Positions 27,222-35,372 of a stretch of 64,000 bases of DNA are shown here, piece by piece. Position 1 is the first letter of the stretch, and the number at the start of each line of letters is the position of its first letter. Position numbers and translations under genes: made by a program. Origin of the DNA: Alphaproteobacteria bacterium MedPE-SWcel (GTDB taxonomy: Bacteria > Pseudomonadota > Alphaproteobacteria > Rhodobacterales > Rhodobacteraceae); contig MPDC01000003.1 in assembly GCA_001874255.1 (NCBI GenBank), forward strand, positions 203,907-267,906. The letters are read 5' to 3'. The notes below the pieces were generated by a model, which saw only the letters and a list, made by a program, of their open reading frames with translations, made no database searches and was not told the origin of the DNA.

Positions 27222-27713
27222 CAGGCTGGAAGTCAGGGTGCCAGCAGGTCGAGGTAGGCCCGCAGCCTGAGGGCAAGGAAAGGTTGCGGCGGGTCAATCA
27301 GGCAAGCGGACATGGGGGCCGCGATTTGATCCGGTAGCACGCGGCCGAATGGTGCTGCCTCCGGTGGCCCTTCGACCGTGGAACGGGGCAGCAGGCCGCC
27401 CCCCACGTCCCGCGCTATCATTGCCCGGATGGTCGAAGAAACCGCCGCCGCGATGCGCCCCTGTGTCGTCAGCAGAGGGCTGGGCCACGGGATGGCCGCT
27501 CTGGTTCCGGCAGTGGCGACCAACTGTTGTGGGGGCTCGGTTTGGCAATAAGGGCCTCTGTTTGCCCCTCACGGCGGCACAGTTGTGCCCGCCAAAAAGG
27601 CGGCGCCCCTCCAAAACTGCTGCTTTTCCGCGCAATTCAGACACCTCCACACATTCAATGTTTCAACAGCTTGCGCGCTACCGGCACTTCGGTCTGTCCT
27701 AGAGCTGCAGGGC
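27222..27713. other. Gene-free stretch before the guanidine riboswitch
   Basis: Apart from the LysR-like remnant at 27233-27470 no gene is seen. The promoter for the guanidine operon should lie near the right end, but I cannot pick out a convincing -35/-10 pair. Confidence 0.4.
27233..27470 (-). pseudogene. Remnant of a LysR-type regulator C-terminus
   Basis: The minus strand reads ARDVGGGLLPRSTVEG and continues through PPEAAPFGRVLPDQIAAP to LALRLRAYLDLLAP, which resembles the end of a LysR effector domain. No helix-turn-helix domain is upstream, and the frame breaks towards 27500. It appears to be a decayed fragment; the assignment is tentative. Confidence 0.4.
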
Positions 27714-27816
27714 GCTTAGGGTTCCGTTGTCTGATTTGACAAGCCTGGTCCAAGAAGCGCCACCTGCCTGGCAAAATCCGGGCGGGCACACGGCGGGGCA
27801 AAATCCCGGGAGGTTA
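27712..27816 (+). ncRNA. Guanidine-I (ykkC class) riboswitch
   Basis: The leader contains, in order and spacing, the conserved blocks of the guanidine-I riboswitch: AGGGTTCCG (27718-27726), CTGGTCCAAGA (27745-27755), CACACGGCGGG (27787-27797) and AAATCCCGGGAGG (27801-27813). A hairpin-forming insert lies between the second and third blocks. Only the G of CUGGUCCGAGAG differs clearly. It ends about 95 bases before the binding-protein start. Guanidinium binding normally turns expression on. The downstream genes (ABC importer and guanidine-hydrolase-like enzyme) match the ligand, which strengthens the call. Confidence 0.9.
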
Positions 27817-27909
27817 CTGCGCTGGTTTTGTCCGCGCCTGATCTCATTGTTCCGCCAGCGGACCCAAAGCCAACCTTGACTTCGGCGGGACGCAACAACG
27901 GGGAATGAC

Positions 27910-28977
27910 ATGCAGCTGAAACAGATTTTGTCGGCAACAGCCATCTCTTTGGGTGTCTTGGGCGCGCTATCCGCACCACTCGCCGCCCAGGAAAAGACCG
28001 AGTTCAAATTGGCATGGTCCATCTATGTGGGCTGGATGCCTTGGGGCTATCTCGAAGACAGCGGCATAATGGACAAATGGGCCGAGAAATACGGCATCGA
28101 TATCGAGATCGTGCAGTTCAACGACTACGTCGAATCCATCAACCAATACACAGCCGGCGCCTTTGATGGCGTTTCCGCCACCAATATGGACACCTTGTCG
28201 ATCCCGTCCGGCGGCGGCGTTGACACCACCGCGCTGATCATTGGCGACTATTCCAACGGCAACGACGCGGTGATTGCCAAAGGCGCAAGCAGCCTTGAAG
28301 ATCTCAAAGGCAAGCCAGTCAATCTGGTGGAGCTGTCTGTCTCCCATTATCTGCTGGCCCGAGGGTTGGACGCCGTGGGCCTTGAAGAGGCGGACCTGGC
28401 CTCTGTGATAAACACCTCTGATGCGGACATGATTGCCGCATTCGCGACGCCAGACGTCGAAGCCGTGGTCACCTGGAACCCGTTGGTCTCTGAGATCCTT
28501 GGCTCCTACCCCGATGCGGTGAACCTCTTTGACAGCTCCAAGATCCCTGGCGAAATACTCGATCTGATGGTCGTGAACACCGAAACCCTGGAGGCGAACC
28601 CGAACTTCGGCAAAGCCGTGGTGGGCGCATGGTATGAGGTGATGGGGTTGATGGCCGCGGGTGACGAAGCCGCGCTGACCGCAATGGCCGAAGCGTCGGG
28701 CACCGATCTGGATGGCTACAAGGCGCAGATGGCGGCGACCGAGATGTTCTTTGAACCGGCTGCTGCGGTGGCGCAGGCCAGCGCGGAGGCTCTGCCGACG
28801 ACAATGACCGGCGTGGCAGAATTCCTCTTTGACAAGGGCATCCTGGGCGAAGGCGCACCAAGTGCGGATTTTGTCGGCGTTGCCTATCCGGATGGCACCG
28901 TCACCGGGGATGCGGGCAACGTGAAGTTCCGCTTTGACACCACCTACATGCAAATGGCTGCGGACGGCGCCCTGTAA
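27910..28977 (+). CDS. ABC transporter substrate-binding protein, probably for guanidine
   Basis: A 355-residue periplasmic binding protein with signal peptide (SATAISLGVLGALSAPLAAQ). It belongs to the NMT1/TauA-like group found beside urea carboxylase and guanidine genes; hallmarks are FKLAWSIYVGWMPWGYLEDSGIMDKWAEKYGIDI and VQFNDYVESINQYTAGAFDG. Aromatic and acidic residues early in the protein could hold a guanidinium ion. It is the first gene after the riboswitch and is followed by permease, ATPase and the hydrolase. The ligand is inferred from that context; the fold alone would also fit nitrate-, sulfonate- or amide-type ligands. Confidence 0.88.
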   Translation: MQLKQILSATAISLGVLGALSAPLAAQEKTEFKLAWSIYVGWMPWGYLEDSGIMDKWAEKYGIDIEIVQFNDYVESINQYTAGAFDGVSATNMDTLSIPSGGGVDTTALIIGDYSNGNDAVIAKGASSLEDLKGKPVNLVELSVSHYLLARGLDAVGLEEADLASVINTSDADMIAAFATPDVEAVVTWNPLVSEILGSYPDAVNLFDSSKIPGEILDLMVVNTETLEANPNFGKAVVGAWYEVMGLMAAGDEAALTAMAEASGTDLDGYKAQMAATEMFFEPAAAVAQASAEALPTTMTGVAEFLFDKGILGEGAPSADFVGVAYPDGTVTGDAGNVKFRFDTTYMQMAADGAL

Positions 28978-29053
28978 CGCCTCGCCACACGAAACCGGCT
29001 TTGGCAGATGTTGGGTTTGCCAAAGCCGCGCCCAGACACGAGGACGCCCTGCC

Positions 29054-29866
29054 ATGCGCTTGATCAATCACAGACCCGCTCGCCCCGGCGCAGTCCTGCT
29101 TGCAGCGGTGCCGTTTGTGGTGCTGATTGTCGCCTATAGCATCGCGTCTGACATGCGCCTTGCCGCCAACCCGCAAGACAAGCTCCTGCCCGCCCTGTCG
29201 ACCATCTCGGACACCGCGCAGCGGTTGTTCACGGTGCCAGACAAACGCTCCAAAGAGATCCTGCTGTGGAAGGATACAGTCGCCAGCCTCGCGCGGCTCA
29301 TGGGGGGCGTTGGCATATCCGCGGCCCTGTCGCTGACTTTTGGACTGGCGATTGGTTTGCTGCCCTACGCACGCTCCGCGCTGTCGAGCTTTGTCGCGGT
29401 GGTGTCGATGGTGCCCGCACTTGCCCTGCTGCCGATCCTGTTCATTGTCTTTGGTCTGGGCGAATTGTCCAAAGTGGTGCTCATCGTGGTCGGGATCACC
29501 CCTTTCATGACCCGCGATCTGGCCCAAAAGGTGATGGACATTCCCAAAGAGCAAATCGTGAAAGCCCAGACCCTTGGGGCCTCCAGTTGGGTGATCACAG
29601 CACGGGTGGCGCTGCCGCAGATCCTGCCCCGCCTGATCGCAAATATGCGTCTGTCGCTCGGCTCTGCCTGGCTGTTTCTGATCGCGGCGGAGGCCGTGGC
29701 CTCGAACGTTGGTCTGGGCTACCGCATCTTCCTTGTGCGCCGCTATCTCGCGATGGATGTGATCCTGACCTACGTGATCTGGATCACGCTCCTGGCCTAT
29801 GTGATTGACTGGTTGCTGAAAACGGTTTCGCGGCGGGCCTTCCCCTGGATGGAGGCGGGCCTGTGA
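29054..29866 (+). CDS. ABC transporter permease, probably for guanidine
   Basis: A 270-residue inner-membrane permease of the SsuC/TauC type with six or so membrane segments, starting with AVLLAAVPFVVLIVAYSIA. The cytoplasmic EAA loop is at IVKAQTLGASSWVITARVALPQILPRLI. A short periplasmic insert carries LLWKDTVASLARLMGGVG. It forms a homodimeric pore working with the ATPase whose GTG start overlaps its stop (GTGA). Same operon as the guanidine hydrolase. Confidence 0.88.
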   Translation: MRLINHRPARPGAVLLAAVPFVVLIVAYSIASDMRLAANPQDKLLPALSTISDTAQRLFTVPDKRSKEILLWKDTVASLARLMGGVGISAALSLTFGLAIGLLPYARSALSSFVAVVSMVPALALLPILFIVFGLGELSKVVLIVVGITPFMTRDLAQKVMDIPKEQIVKAQTLGASSWVITARVALPQILPRLIANMRLSLGSAWLFLIAAEAVASNVGLGYRIFLVRRYLAMDVILTYVIWITLLAYVIDWLLKTVSRRAFPWMEAGL

Positions 29867-30630
29867 GCTTTGTCAGTGTCCGCAACGTCTGGCAGCGCTA
29901 CGGCGATCGTTCGATCCTCGAGCGCGTGTCTGTTAGCGTCGAGAAAGGCGAATTCATCTCCATTGTAGGGGCTTCGGGCTGTGGCAAGTCCACCTTCCTG
30001 CGCATGCTCCTGGCCGAAGAACGCCCCTACAAAGGGGAGATCCGCATCGAGGGTGGCGAGACCGCGGTGGAGCCCAACCGAGAGCGCGGCGTGGTGTTCC
30101 AGAAATACTCGGTGTTTCCGCATATGACGGTGCAGGAAAACCTGATTGCGGCGGAGGGGTTTCGAACCACCTTTGGCCGCCTGCATGGCGCGGCGCGAAA
30201 AGAGGCGGCACAGAGAGCGGATCAGATGCTGGAGCGCATCGGGCTCAGCCATGTGGCGCAGCACTATCCGGCGTCTCTGTCGGGCGGCATGCAACAGCGC
30301 CTTGCCATCGGCCAGGCGATGGCTGCCAAACCCCGGATCCTGCTTCTGGACGAACCCTTTGGCGCATTGGACCCCGGTACGCGCCTGCAAATGCATGATT
30401 TCCTGATGGAACTGCGAGACGAGACCCAAATGACCGTTTTCATGGTGACCCATGATCTTGAAGAAGCCTTCAAGCTGGGGGACCGGGTGTTGGTCTTTGA
30501 CAAGCCACGCTGGGACCCTCAGGATCCCAACTTGATTGGCGCGACGATCACCTATGATTTTGACGTGCGCCACGGCGGCATTCCCCATCAGGATATTCTC
30601 GATCAATTTCCATCACTTGCGATGGGATAA
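29863..30630 (+). CDS. ABC transporter ATPase, probably for guanidine
   Basis: A 255-residue cytoplasmic ATPase: Walker A GASGCGKST, Q-loop VVFQKYSVFPHMTV, signature LSGGMQQRLAIGQ, Walker B ILLLDEPFGALD and switch His in VTHDLEEAF, as in taurine/nitrate-type importers. It has an extra C-terminal tail (DKPRWDPQDPNLIGATITYDFDV) of the kind seen in urea-carboxylase-linked transporters. GTG start, four-base overlap with the permease gene. Confidence 0.9.
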   Translation: MSFVSVRNVWQRYGDRSILERVSVSVEKGEFISIVGASGCGKSTFLRMLLAEERPYKGEIRIEGGETAVEPNRERGVVFQKYSVFPHMTVQENLIAAEGFRTTFGRLHGAARKEAAQRADQMLERIGLSHVAQHYPASLSGGMQQRLAIGQAMAAKPRILLLDEPFGALDPGTRLQMHDFLMELRDETQMTVFMVTHDLEEAFKLGDRVLVFDKPRWDPQDPNLIGATITYDFDVRHGGIPHQDILDQFPSLAMG

Positions 30631-30638
30631 CCTACACG

Positions 30639-30667
30639 TCCCATGCGCCCCCGGGCTCCGCATGGGA
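30639..30667 (+). promoter_or_regulatory. Intercistronic stem-loop between ATPase and gdmH
   Basis: TCCCATGCG pairs perfectly with CGCATGGGA around an 11-base loop. No T-tract follows, so it is less likely a terminator than an mRNA-stability or attenuating structure that adjusts enzyme versus transporter levels. Confidence 0.5.
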
Positions 30668-30726
30668 TGGTCACCAAGGCTCGGAGATATCTGCCACACG
30701 GCAGGCAATGATTTGGGAGACATCTC

Positions 30727-31998
30727 ATGTTTTCACCTCCAGAACGTACGCGGTCACATCATCCACGTGACCTGCAATCCATCATCACCCGTCGCGAAAA
30801 GCGACAGCATCACCCGGATTTGACCAAGCTGGCAGGCTGGAAAGCCATGCAGAAAGAGGCCGACCTGCCCGAAGGCCGCTGGGACGAGGAACGCCGCTGG
30901 GCCCTGCGCATGGGGCTCACCGGTGCGGACAGTATCGAGGACAAGTCCATCCCCACATTTGCGCGCGGTGAGTTGCCCCATTTCGCCGGGATCAATACCT
31001 TTCTGAAGGCCCCCTACGCGGAGGACGTACTGCAGGTCGCCAACTACGACGCCACCGTCCTTGGCATCCCCTTTGACGGCGGCACCACCTACCGCCCCGG
31101 CACACGGTTCGGACCACAGGGCCTGCGCAAGATCTCGGCACTTTACACGCCCTACAACTACGAAATCGGCGTCGACCTGCGCGAGCAGATGACGCTCTGT
31201 GATGCGGGCGATGTCTTCACCATCCCCGCCAATATCGAAAAGAGCTTTGATCAGATCTCGCGCGCGGTGAGCCATGTGTTCTCCTCCGGCTCGCTGCCGA
31301 TCATGATCGGCGGAGACCATTCGATCGGCTTTCCCTGCGTGCGCGGGATTGCGGAATGCACCTCGAAAAAGATCGGCATCGTCCATTTTGACCGCCACGC
31401 GGACATCCAGGAAAAGGACCTCGACGAACGGATGCACACCACCCCCTGGTTCCATTCGACGAACCTGCCCAATGTGCCCGCCAAGAACCTTGTGCAGGTC
31501 GGTATCGGCGGTTGGCAGGTCCCGCGCGAGGCGGTCAAGGTCGCCCGCGAGCGCGAAACCAATATCATCACCATGGGCGATATGGAGAAGATGGGCATCG
31601 ACAAGACCATCGAAATGGCACTGGAGATGGCGTGGGACGGGGTCGACATGGTCTATATGTCCTTTGACATCGACAGTATCGATTGCGGTTTTGTGCCCGG
31701 CACCGGCTGGCCAGAGCCGGGCGGTTTCCTCCCGCGTGAGGCGCTGGCGCTGGCCTCTGGCATCGCCGCCGAAGGCATCTGCGGCATGGAGCTGGTCGAG
31801 GTTTCGCCGCCCTATGACACCTCCGACATCACCGCCCTGATGGGCACCCGAGTGATTGTGGATGTGCTCGGTGCCTTGGTTTCCAACGGCAAGATGGGCG
31901 CTCATAAGAAGTTCATCGACAAGCCGGTCACCACACCCCATGGCGACTTCGAAGGCCAGCGCTGGTCCAACGCTGCCCCGCATAAGGTAGGTCCATAA
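30727..31998 (+). CDS. gdmH: Guanidine hydrolase (GdmH-like, ureohydrolase superfamily)
   Basis: Hydrolyses guanidine to urea and ammonia; known GdmH enzymes use nickel rather than the manganese usual in arginase and agmatinase. The 423 residues carry all metal ligands: H198 (GGDHS), D222, H224 and D226 (HFDRHADIQ), D314 and D316 (SFDIDSID). Group features are RMHTTPWFH after the second cluster, GTTYRPGTRFGPQGLRKIS, VPGTGWPEPGGFLPREAL and MELVEVSPPYDTSD, which match what I recall of Synechocystis GdmH better than agmatinase. The N-terminal extension (about 90 residues) is also typical. The ATG at 30727 has GGGAG with 7-base spacing. The riboswitch and importer upstream support guanidine as substrate; agmatinase-like activity is the alternative. 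Confidence 0.82.
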   Translation: MFSPPERTRSHHPRDLQSIITRREKRQHHPDLTKLAGWKAMQKEADLPEGRWDEERRWALRMGLTGADSIEDKSIPTFARGELPHFAGINTFLKAPYAEDVLQVANYDATVLGIPFDGGTTYRPGTRFGPQGLRKISALYTPYNYEIGVDLREQMTLCDAGDVFTIPANIEKSFDQISRAVSHVFSSGSLPIMIGGDHSIGFPCVRGIAECTSKKIGIVHFDRHADIQEKDLDERMHTTPWFHSTNLPNVPAKNLVQVGIGGWQVPREAVKVARERETNIITMGDMEKMGIDKTIEMALEMAWDGVDMVYMSFDIDSIDCGFVPGTGWPEPGGFLPREALALASGIAAEGICGMELVEVSPPYDTSDITALMGTRVIVDVLGALVSNGKMGAHKKFIDKPVTTPHGDFEGQRWSNAAPHKVGP

Positions 31999-32459
31999 TG
32001 CCCCACGATCATCCACATCATCATGACCATGACCATACGCACAGCCATGCCCATCACGGGCATGGTCACAATCACCCCCATGGCGACCATCTGCACAGCC
32101 ATATGCATCACGAAGATGAGGCCGCAGATCTGCAGGTTCTGGCCACCCAGTTCATCGAGGGTTTTTTGCAGGCGACAGATAAGACCAGCTATCTGAAGCT
32201 CGCAGGGCTCCCGTTTGAGCGTCCTTCAAAAGACGGCGCCAAGGCGCTGAAGCTGATTGATGTCGAGCTGAAGACCGACTGGCAGGTCGGCACGGCGTCG
32301 CCCTCCTTCGGCTCTCGTGAACTCAGCTACCTCCCGTTCCCCGGCCAGATGGTGCAAGAGCGCACCAACATGTCGCTGATCTATGTGTCGATGGATGAAA
32401 GATCCACGCTCGACATCCGCGACTTCCTCTATCAACGCAAACAGGAAATAGAAAAATGA
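31998..32459 (+). CDS. Histidine-rich protein, candidate nickel chaperone for GdmH
   Basis: A 153-residue protein. Residues 2-38 are almost half histidine (MPHDHPHHHDHDHTHSHAHHGHGHN, then HSHMHHEDE), a metal-buffering region as in UreE, HypB or SlyD tails. Residues 44-153 form a domain I do not recognise, with LATQFIEGFLQATDKTSYLKLAGLPFE, LPFPGQMVQERTNMSLIYVSMDE and a final helix. The start codon shares one base with the gdmH stop (TAATG), so expression is coupled to the enzyme. No signal peptide, so cytoplasmic. Known GdmH maturation uses HypA/HypB-like proteins; this one does not look like either (no GTPase motif). The nickel role is inferred from composition and coupling. Confidence 0.75.
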   Translation: MPHDHPHHHDHDHTHSHAHHGHGHNHPHGDHLHSHMHHEDEAADLQVLATQFIEGFLQATDKTSYLKLAGLPFERPSKDGAKALKLIDVELKTDWQVGTASPSFGSRELSYLPFPGQMVQERTNMSLIYVSMDERSTLDIRDFLYQRKQEIEK

Positions 32460-32611
32460 AACGCGCCCTTTTGACGATCTTGCCTCTTGTTGCTGCCACC
32501 CCTGCGCTGGCCCATGCAGACGGCAGCTTTCACAGCCACGGAGCAGAGCTTTTCCTGTGTCTCGCCGCGATCGGAGGGATCGCCGCAATCGCATATAGAA
32601 ATATGAAATAG
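32456..32611 (+). CDS. 51-residue secreted/membrane microprotein in guanidine operon
   Basis: Starts in the ATGA overlap with the histidine-rich gene. It reads MKRALLTILPLVAATPALAHADG (a good signal peptide), then SFHSHGAE with further histidines, then a membrane-like segment LFLCLAAIGGIAAIAYRNMK. It could sit in the inner membrane with a small periplasmic His-rich patch and help metal entry or partner with the importer. I know no family for it. It is too short for many gene finders. Confidence 0.6.
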   Translation: MKRALLTILPLVAATPALAHADGSFHSHGAELFLCLAAIGGIAAIAYRNMK

Positions 32612-33220
32612 AGTACTCTTGGCCGCCTTTGTTGAGGCTCGCGCCTGCGCAACCTCATCGTCTGGCCTGCCTCCTGGTGGGCAGGTCAGGACCTCGCGTG
32701 CCCCGGTGGGCTCCCGGCTACGACAGGGACGCCTCAGGACACAGGCCTACGACCCCGGTTCTGTCAAAATTGCGCGAATATCCGATCAGGCCTGCCCCTT
32801 ACGGGTGGTCCCGGTCAAGCGTTGCTGATGGAGGCGATGTCCTCCGCCGAACGGCATCGTAATCTGGCAAAGTGGTGTGTTGCACGGTATCACTTCGACC
32901 AAGGAACCATCCCCATACCGCAAGGCCCAAGATAGGCGAAGACCGTGTAACGGTTTCGCGTGTCAGCGTCTTTCGAAGTACAACATTCTCGTCGTAGTCG
33001 ACGGCGTGCACTTCAAGAACGTATTGTCCGTCCCCAAAGCTCGACACACGCGCGCCTGGCGAATGTAGCGGTGGCTGCCCACAATTTACGCGCTACATCC
33101 GTTTTTCCAGTGCTTCTATCGGTTGAGTCGCCCTCTGTTGGCGCGCGAAATGGCGCGGAGTGCATTTTTCCGGTAGCATCCAAGAGAGACGGCGTTCTGA
33201 ATCTTCAGGAGGACTTGGCG
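32612..33220. other. Gene-free stretch with mobile-element debris
   Basis: Nothing here looks like an intact gene. On the minus strand about 32950-33047 a short IS110-like segment is visible. GC content and codon patterns are irregular, in keeping with decayed DNA. Confidence 0.45.
32950..33047 (-). pseudogene. IS110-family transposase fragment
   Basis: The translation YVLEVHAVDYDENVVLRKTLTRETV resembles the N-terminal DEDD-type region of IS110 transposases (pattern VFxVHGVDxxGxVVLRRxLxR). Homology stops after about 30 codons and no further transposase sequence is seen. Confidence 0.45.
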
Positions 33221-34237
33221 ATGGTACATTGGCTCAGAGTTGCAGGTGCCTGCGTCTTTCTCCCCAGTTTTTCCGCCGCAGAGCCGTTACCCGTCCTGAA
33301 CCTCGAACCCGAAGCGACAACCGTGTCCGGTCTGTCGAGCGGGGCATTCATGGCGGTGCAGCTGCAGGTGGCGTTCTCAAGTGCCATCTCGGGCGCGGGC
33401 GTTGTTGCGGGTGGGCCCTATGACTGCGCGGATCATTCGCTATGGCGCGCACTCAATGTGTGCATGGATCCGCTTTGGATCGCAGCCGATCCCGAGACGT
33501 CCTTTGATGCCATGCAAGCCCTGGCCGCAGAGAACCGCATAGACCCGCTTCAGGATGTGTCGCCCGACAGGCTCTATCTGTTTCATGGTCAATCCGATGA
33601 CACCGTGGCGCGATCGACAATGGACGCTTTGCGCCAAACATATGAGTTGCTGGGCGTGTCTGCAGGCAACCTGAGCTACGTGACGGAGGTCGATGCGGGG
33701 CACGGGTTTGTCACTGAGCAGGGGCCGGTGACCTGCGATGCAACCCGACCCGATTTCCTGATCGATTGTGATTTCGATCAGGCCGGTGACATTCTGAACC
33801 AGCTGTACGAAGACCTGTCGCCTCCGGTCGAGCCCAGAGACGAAGGGTTCCTGACCTTTGACCAGGCTCAATATACCAACGGCGCAGCGGGCATGGACGA
33901 TATTGCTTTTGCCTATGTTCCGGCTGACTGCGCCGCGGGCGAAGCCTGCCGTCTGCACATCGCGTTGCATGGTTGCAAGCAAGGGCGTCAGGTTATCGAT
34001 GAGGACTATGCGCGGCTGACGGGCTATAATCAATGGGCCGAGGCCAACCGGATCGTCGTGCTCTATCCGCAGGCCATCAGGATAGCTTCGCCCTGGTACA
34101 ACTGGTTTGCGGGAAACCCGAATGGATGCTGGGACTGGTGGGGGTATTCAGGGCCGGATTATTTGAGCCGAACGGCGCCACAGCTGTCTGCGGTGGCCCG
34201 GATGGCAGACGCATTTGGCGCGCCTTTGCAGCAATGA
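33221..34237 (+). CDS. Secreted PHB-depolymerase-like esterase
   Basis: A 338-residue alpha/beta hydrolase with a signal peptide (VHWLRVAGACVFLPSFSAA). The lipase box TVSGLSSGAFMAVQL is followed by VAGGPYDCADHSLWRALNVCM, the acid segment LYLFHGQSDDTVA, the GHGF histidine, and CRLHIALHGCKQG with NQWAEANRIVVLYPQ and NGCWDWWGYSG. This matches the extracellular short-chain PHB depolymerase group. Several cysteines probably form disulfides. CAGGAGGA upstream of the ATG at 33221 supports the start. It degrades polyhydroxybutyrate or other esters outside the cytoplasm and is monocistronic. Confidence 0.85.
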   Translation: MVHWLRVAGACVFLPSFSAAEPLPVLNLEPEATTVSGLSSGAFMAVQLQVAFSSAISGAGVVAGGPYDCADHSLWRALNVCMDPLWIAADPETSFDAMQALAAENRIDPLQDVSPDRLYLFHGQSDDTVARSTMDALRQTYELLGVSAGNLSYVTEVDAGHGFVTEQGPVTCDATRPDFLIDCDFDQAGDILNQLYEDLSPPVEPRDEGFLTFDQAQYTNGAAGMDDIAFAYVPADCAAGEACRLHIALHGCKQGRQVIDEDYARLTGYNQWAEANRIVVLYPQAIRIASPWYNWFAGNPNGCWDWWGYSGPDYLSRTAPQLSAVARMADAFGAPLQQ

Positions 34238-34722
34238 AGCGTTTCGCCTTTTGACCGACGGTGTTGAGCGCAAAGGACGTGTCACTTGGCCTGCAGCCCG
34301 CGTCCTCGCGCCTTGAAATATTGCGCGAGCGGAGCGGTGTGAACTTGGGCTTGTCATCATTGGAAAGATGACGAGTGCCGCAGGCCACCGCACGACGCTG
34401 CGTCCTACACTGCGCCCTGGCCTGCGGTTTCGGCCAGGTGAACCTCTTCCCGTCCAGGCGCTGAATGATCAGGACAAGGCCGGAGCCATCCCATCCAGCA
34501 TCTCCACCTCTTTGCATCGGGTCGCGCCAGCATAGCAAACCCCTCAATTTATCGAGGAATGGGGCCTTTGCACCGCCTACATTTTCTCGCGATACTTGCT
34601 CCTTCGCTATCTCAACTATAGGGGCGGACCACTGCAAAAGCGGAGGTGTCCGCCCGGAGCGTTGCGCGGCCGTTGCAATGCTCCTGTCAACTCTTCATAA
34701 ATCAAACCCGAAAGGACCCATC
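34238..34722. other. 485-bp intergenic stretch
   Basis: No convincing gene is seen; an open frame on the minus strand gives a basic, low-confidence translation. A stem GGCGGAC / GTCCGCC at about 34622-34654 lies upstream of the zinc-protein gene and may be part of its leader. Confidence 0.4.
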
Positions 34723-35370
34723 ATGAAACATATCCTTCTGGCTTTGGCTGCAACCTCTGTCGGCGTGCCTGCAATGGCGCAGGACGCGCGCGAGATGGAC
34801 GCGCATGTCCATGGCGTCTCCACTGCGGAAATCGCCATCGAACACGGCAAGGTCGAGATCACGATCCTCTCACCGGGCATCGATGTCGTCGGCTTTGAAT
34901 ACGCAGCGACCTCGGCAGCGGACAAGGATGCGGTCGAGGCTGCCATCCGCAGCATGCTCACGCCCGAAAACATCGTGACCCTGCCCGCCGCCGCCGGTTG
35001 CCGCCTGACCGAGGTCCTCGTGCATCTGGAGGGGGGCGAGCCTGATCATGGCGACGCGGATGCGCATATGGAAGAGGATCAGGACCACGACACCCATGCC
35101 GGAGATGATGATCATGATCATGATCACGGTCATGAGGAGCACGCACAGGATCAGCGCGACCACGAGGACCAAATGAGCGAAGGGCAGCATAGCGAGTTCC
35201 ACCTGAGCTATGCTTTTGCCTGCGAGGACGAAGACGCGCTGACCTCGGTCGGTTTCCCCTTCTTCGACCGGTTCGAAAATGCGCAGGAGATTGAGGCGCA
35301 ATATATCACCGAGACCGCAGCAGGCCAGGCCGAGATCGGCCGCGATGCGCCGGAACTGACGCTGGAGTGA
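34723..35370 (+). CDS. ZrgA-like zinc-binding periplasmic protein (DUF2796)
   Basis: A 215-residue exported protein (signal peptide MKHILLALAATSVGVPAMAQ). It starts DAHVHGVSTAEIAIEHGKVEI, the DUF2796 pattern, and carries a long His/Asp/Glu metal-buffering stretch (about residues 105-150; DDDHDHDHGHEEH) before the C-terminal ACEDEDALTSVGFPFFDRF. In Vibrio, ZrgA works with an ABC ATPase and FtsX-like permease in zinc uptake under low zinc; the same partners follow here. Zur control would be expected, but I see no clear Zur box. GAAAGGA precedes the ATG. Confidence 0.82.
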   Translation: MKHILLALAATSVGVPAMAQDAREMDAHVHGVSTAEIAIEHGKVEITILSPGIDVVGFEYAATSAADKDAVEAAIRSMLTPENIVTLPAAAGCRLTEVLVHLEGGEPDHGDADAHMEEDQDHDTHAGDDDHDHDHGHEEHAQDQRDHEDQMSEGQHSEFHLSYAFACEDEDALTSVGFPFFDRFENAQEIEAQYITETAAGQAEIGRDAPELTLE

Positions 35371-35372
35371 CC

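Noticed and set aside
30727..31998. Annotation as agmatinase
   Set aside because: The ureohydrolase fold fits, but the guanidine riboswitch, importer, long N-terminus and RMHTTPWFH region favour guanidine hydrolase; agmatinase remains a fallback.
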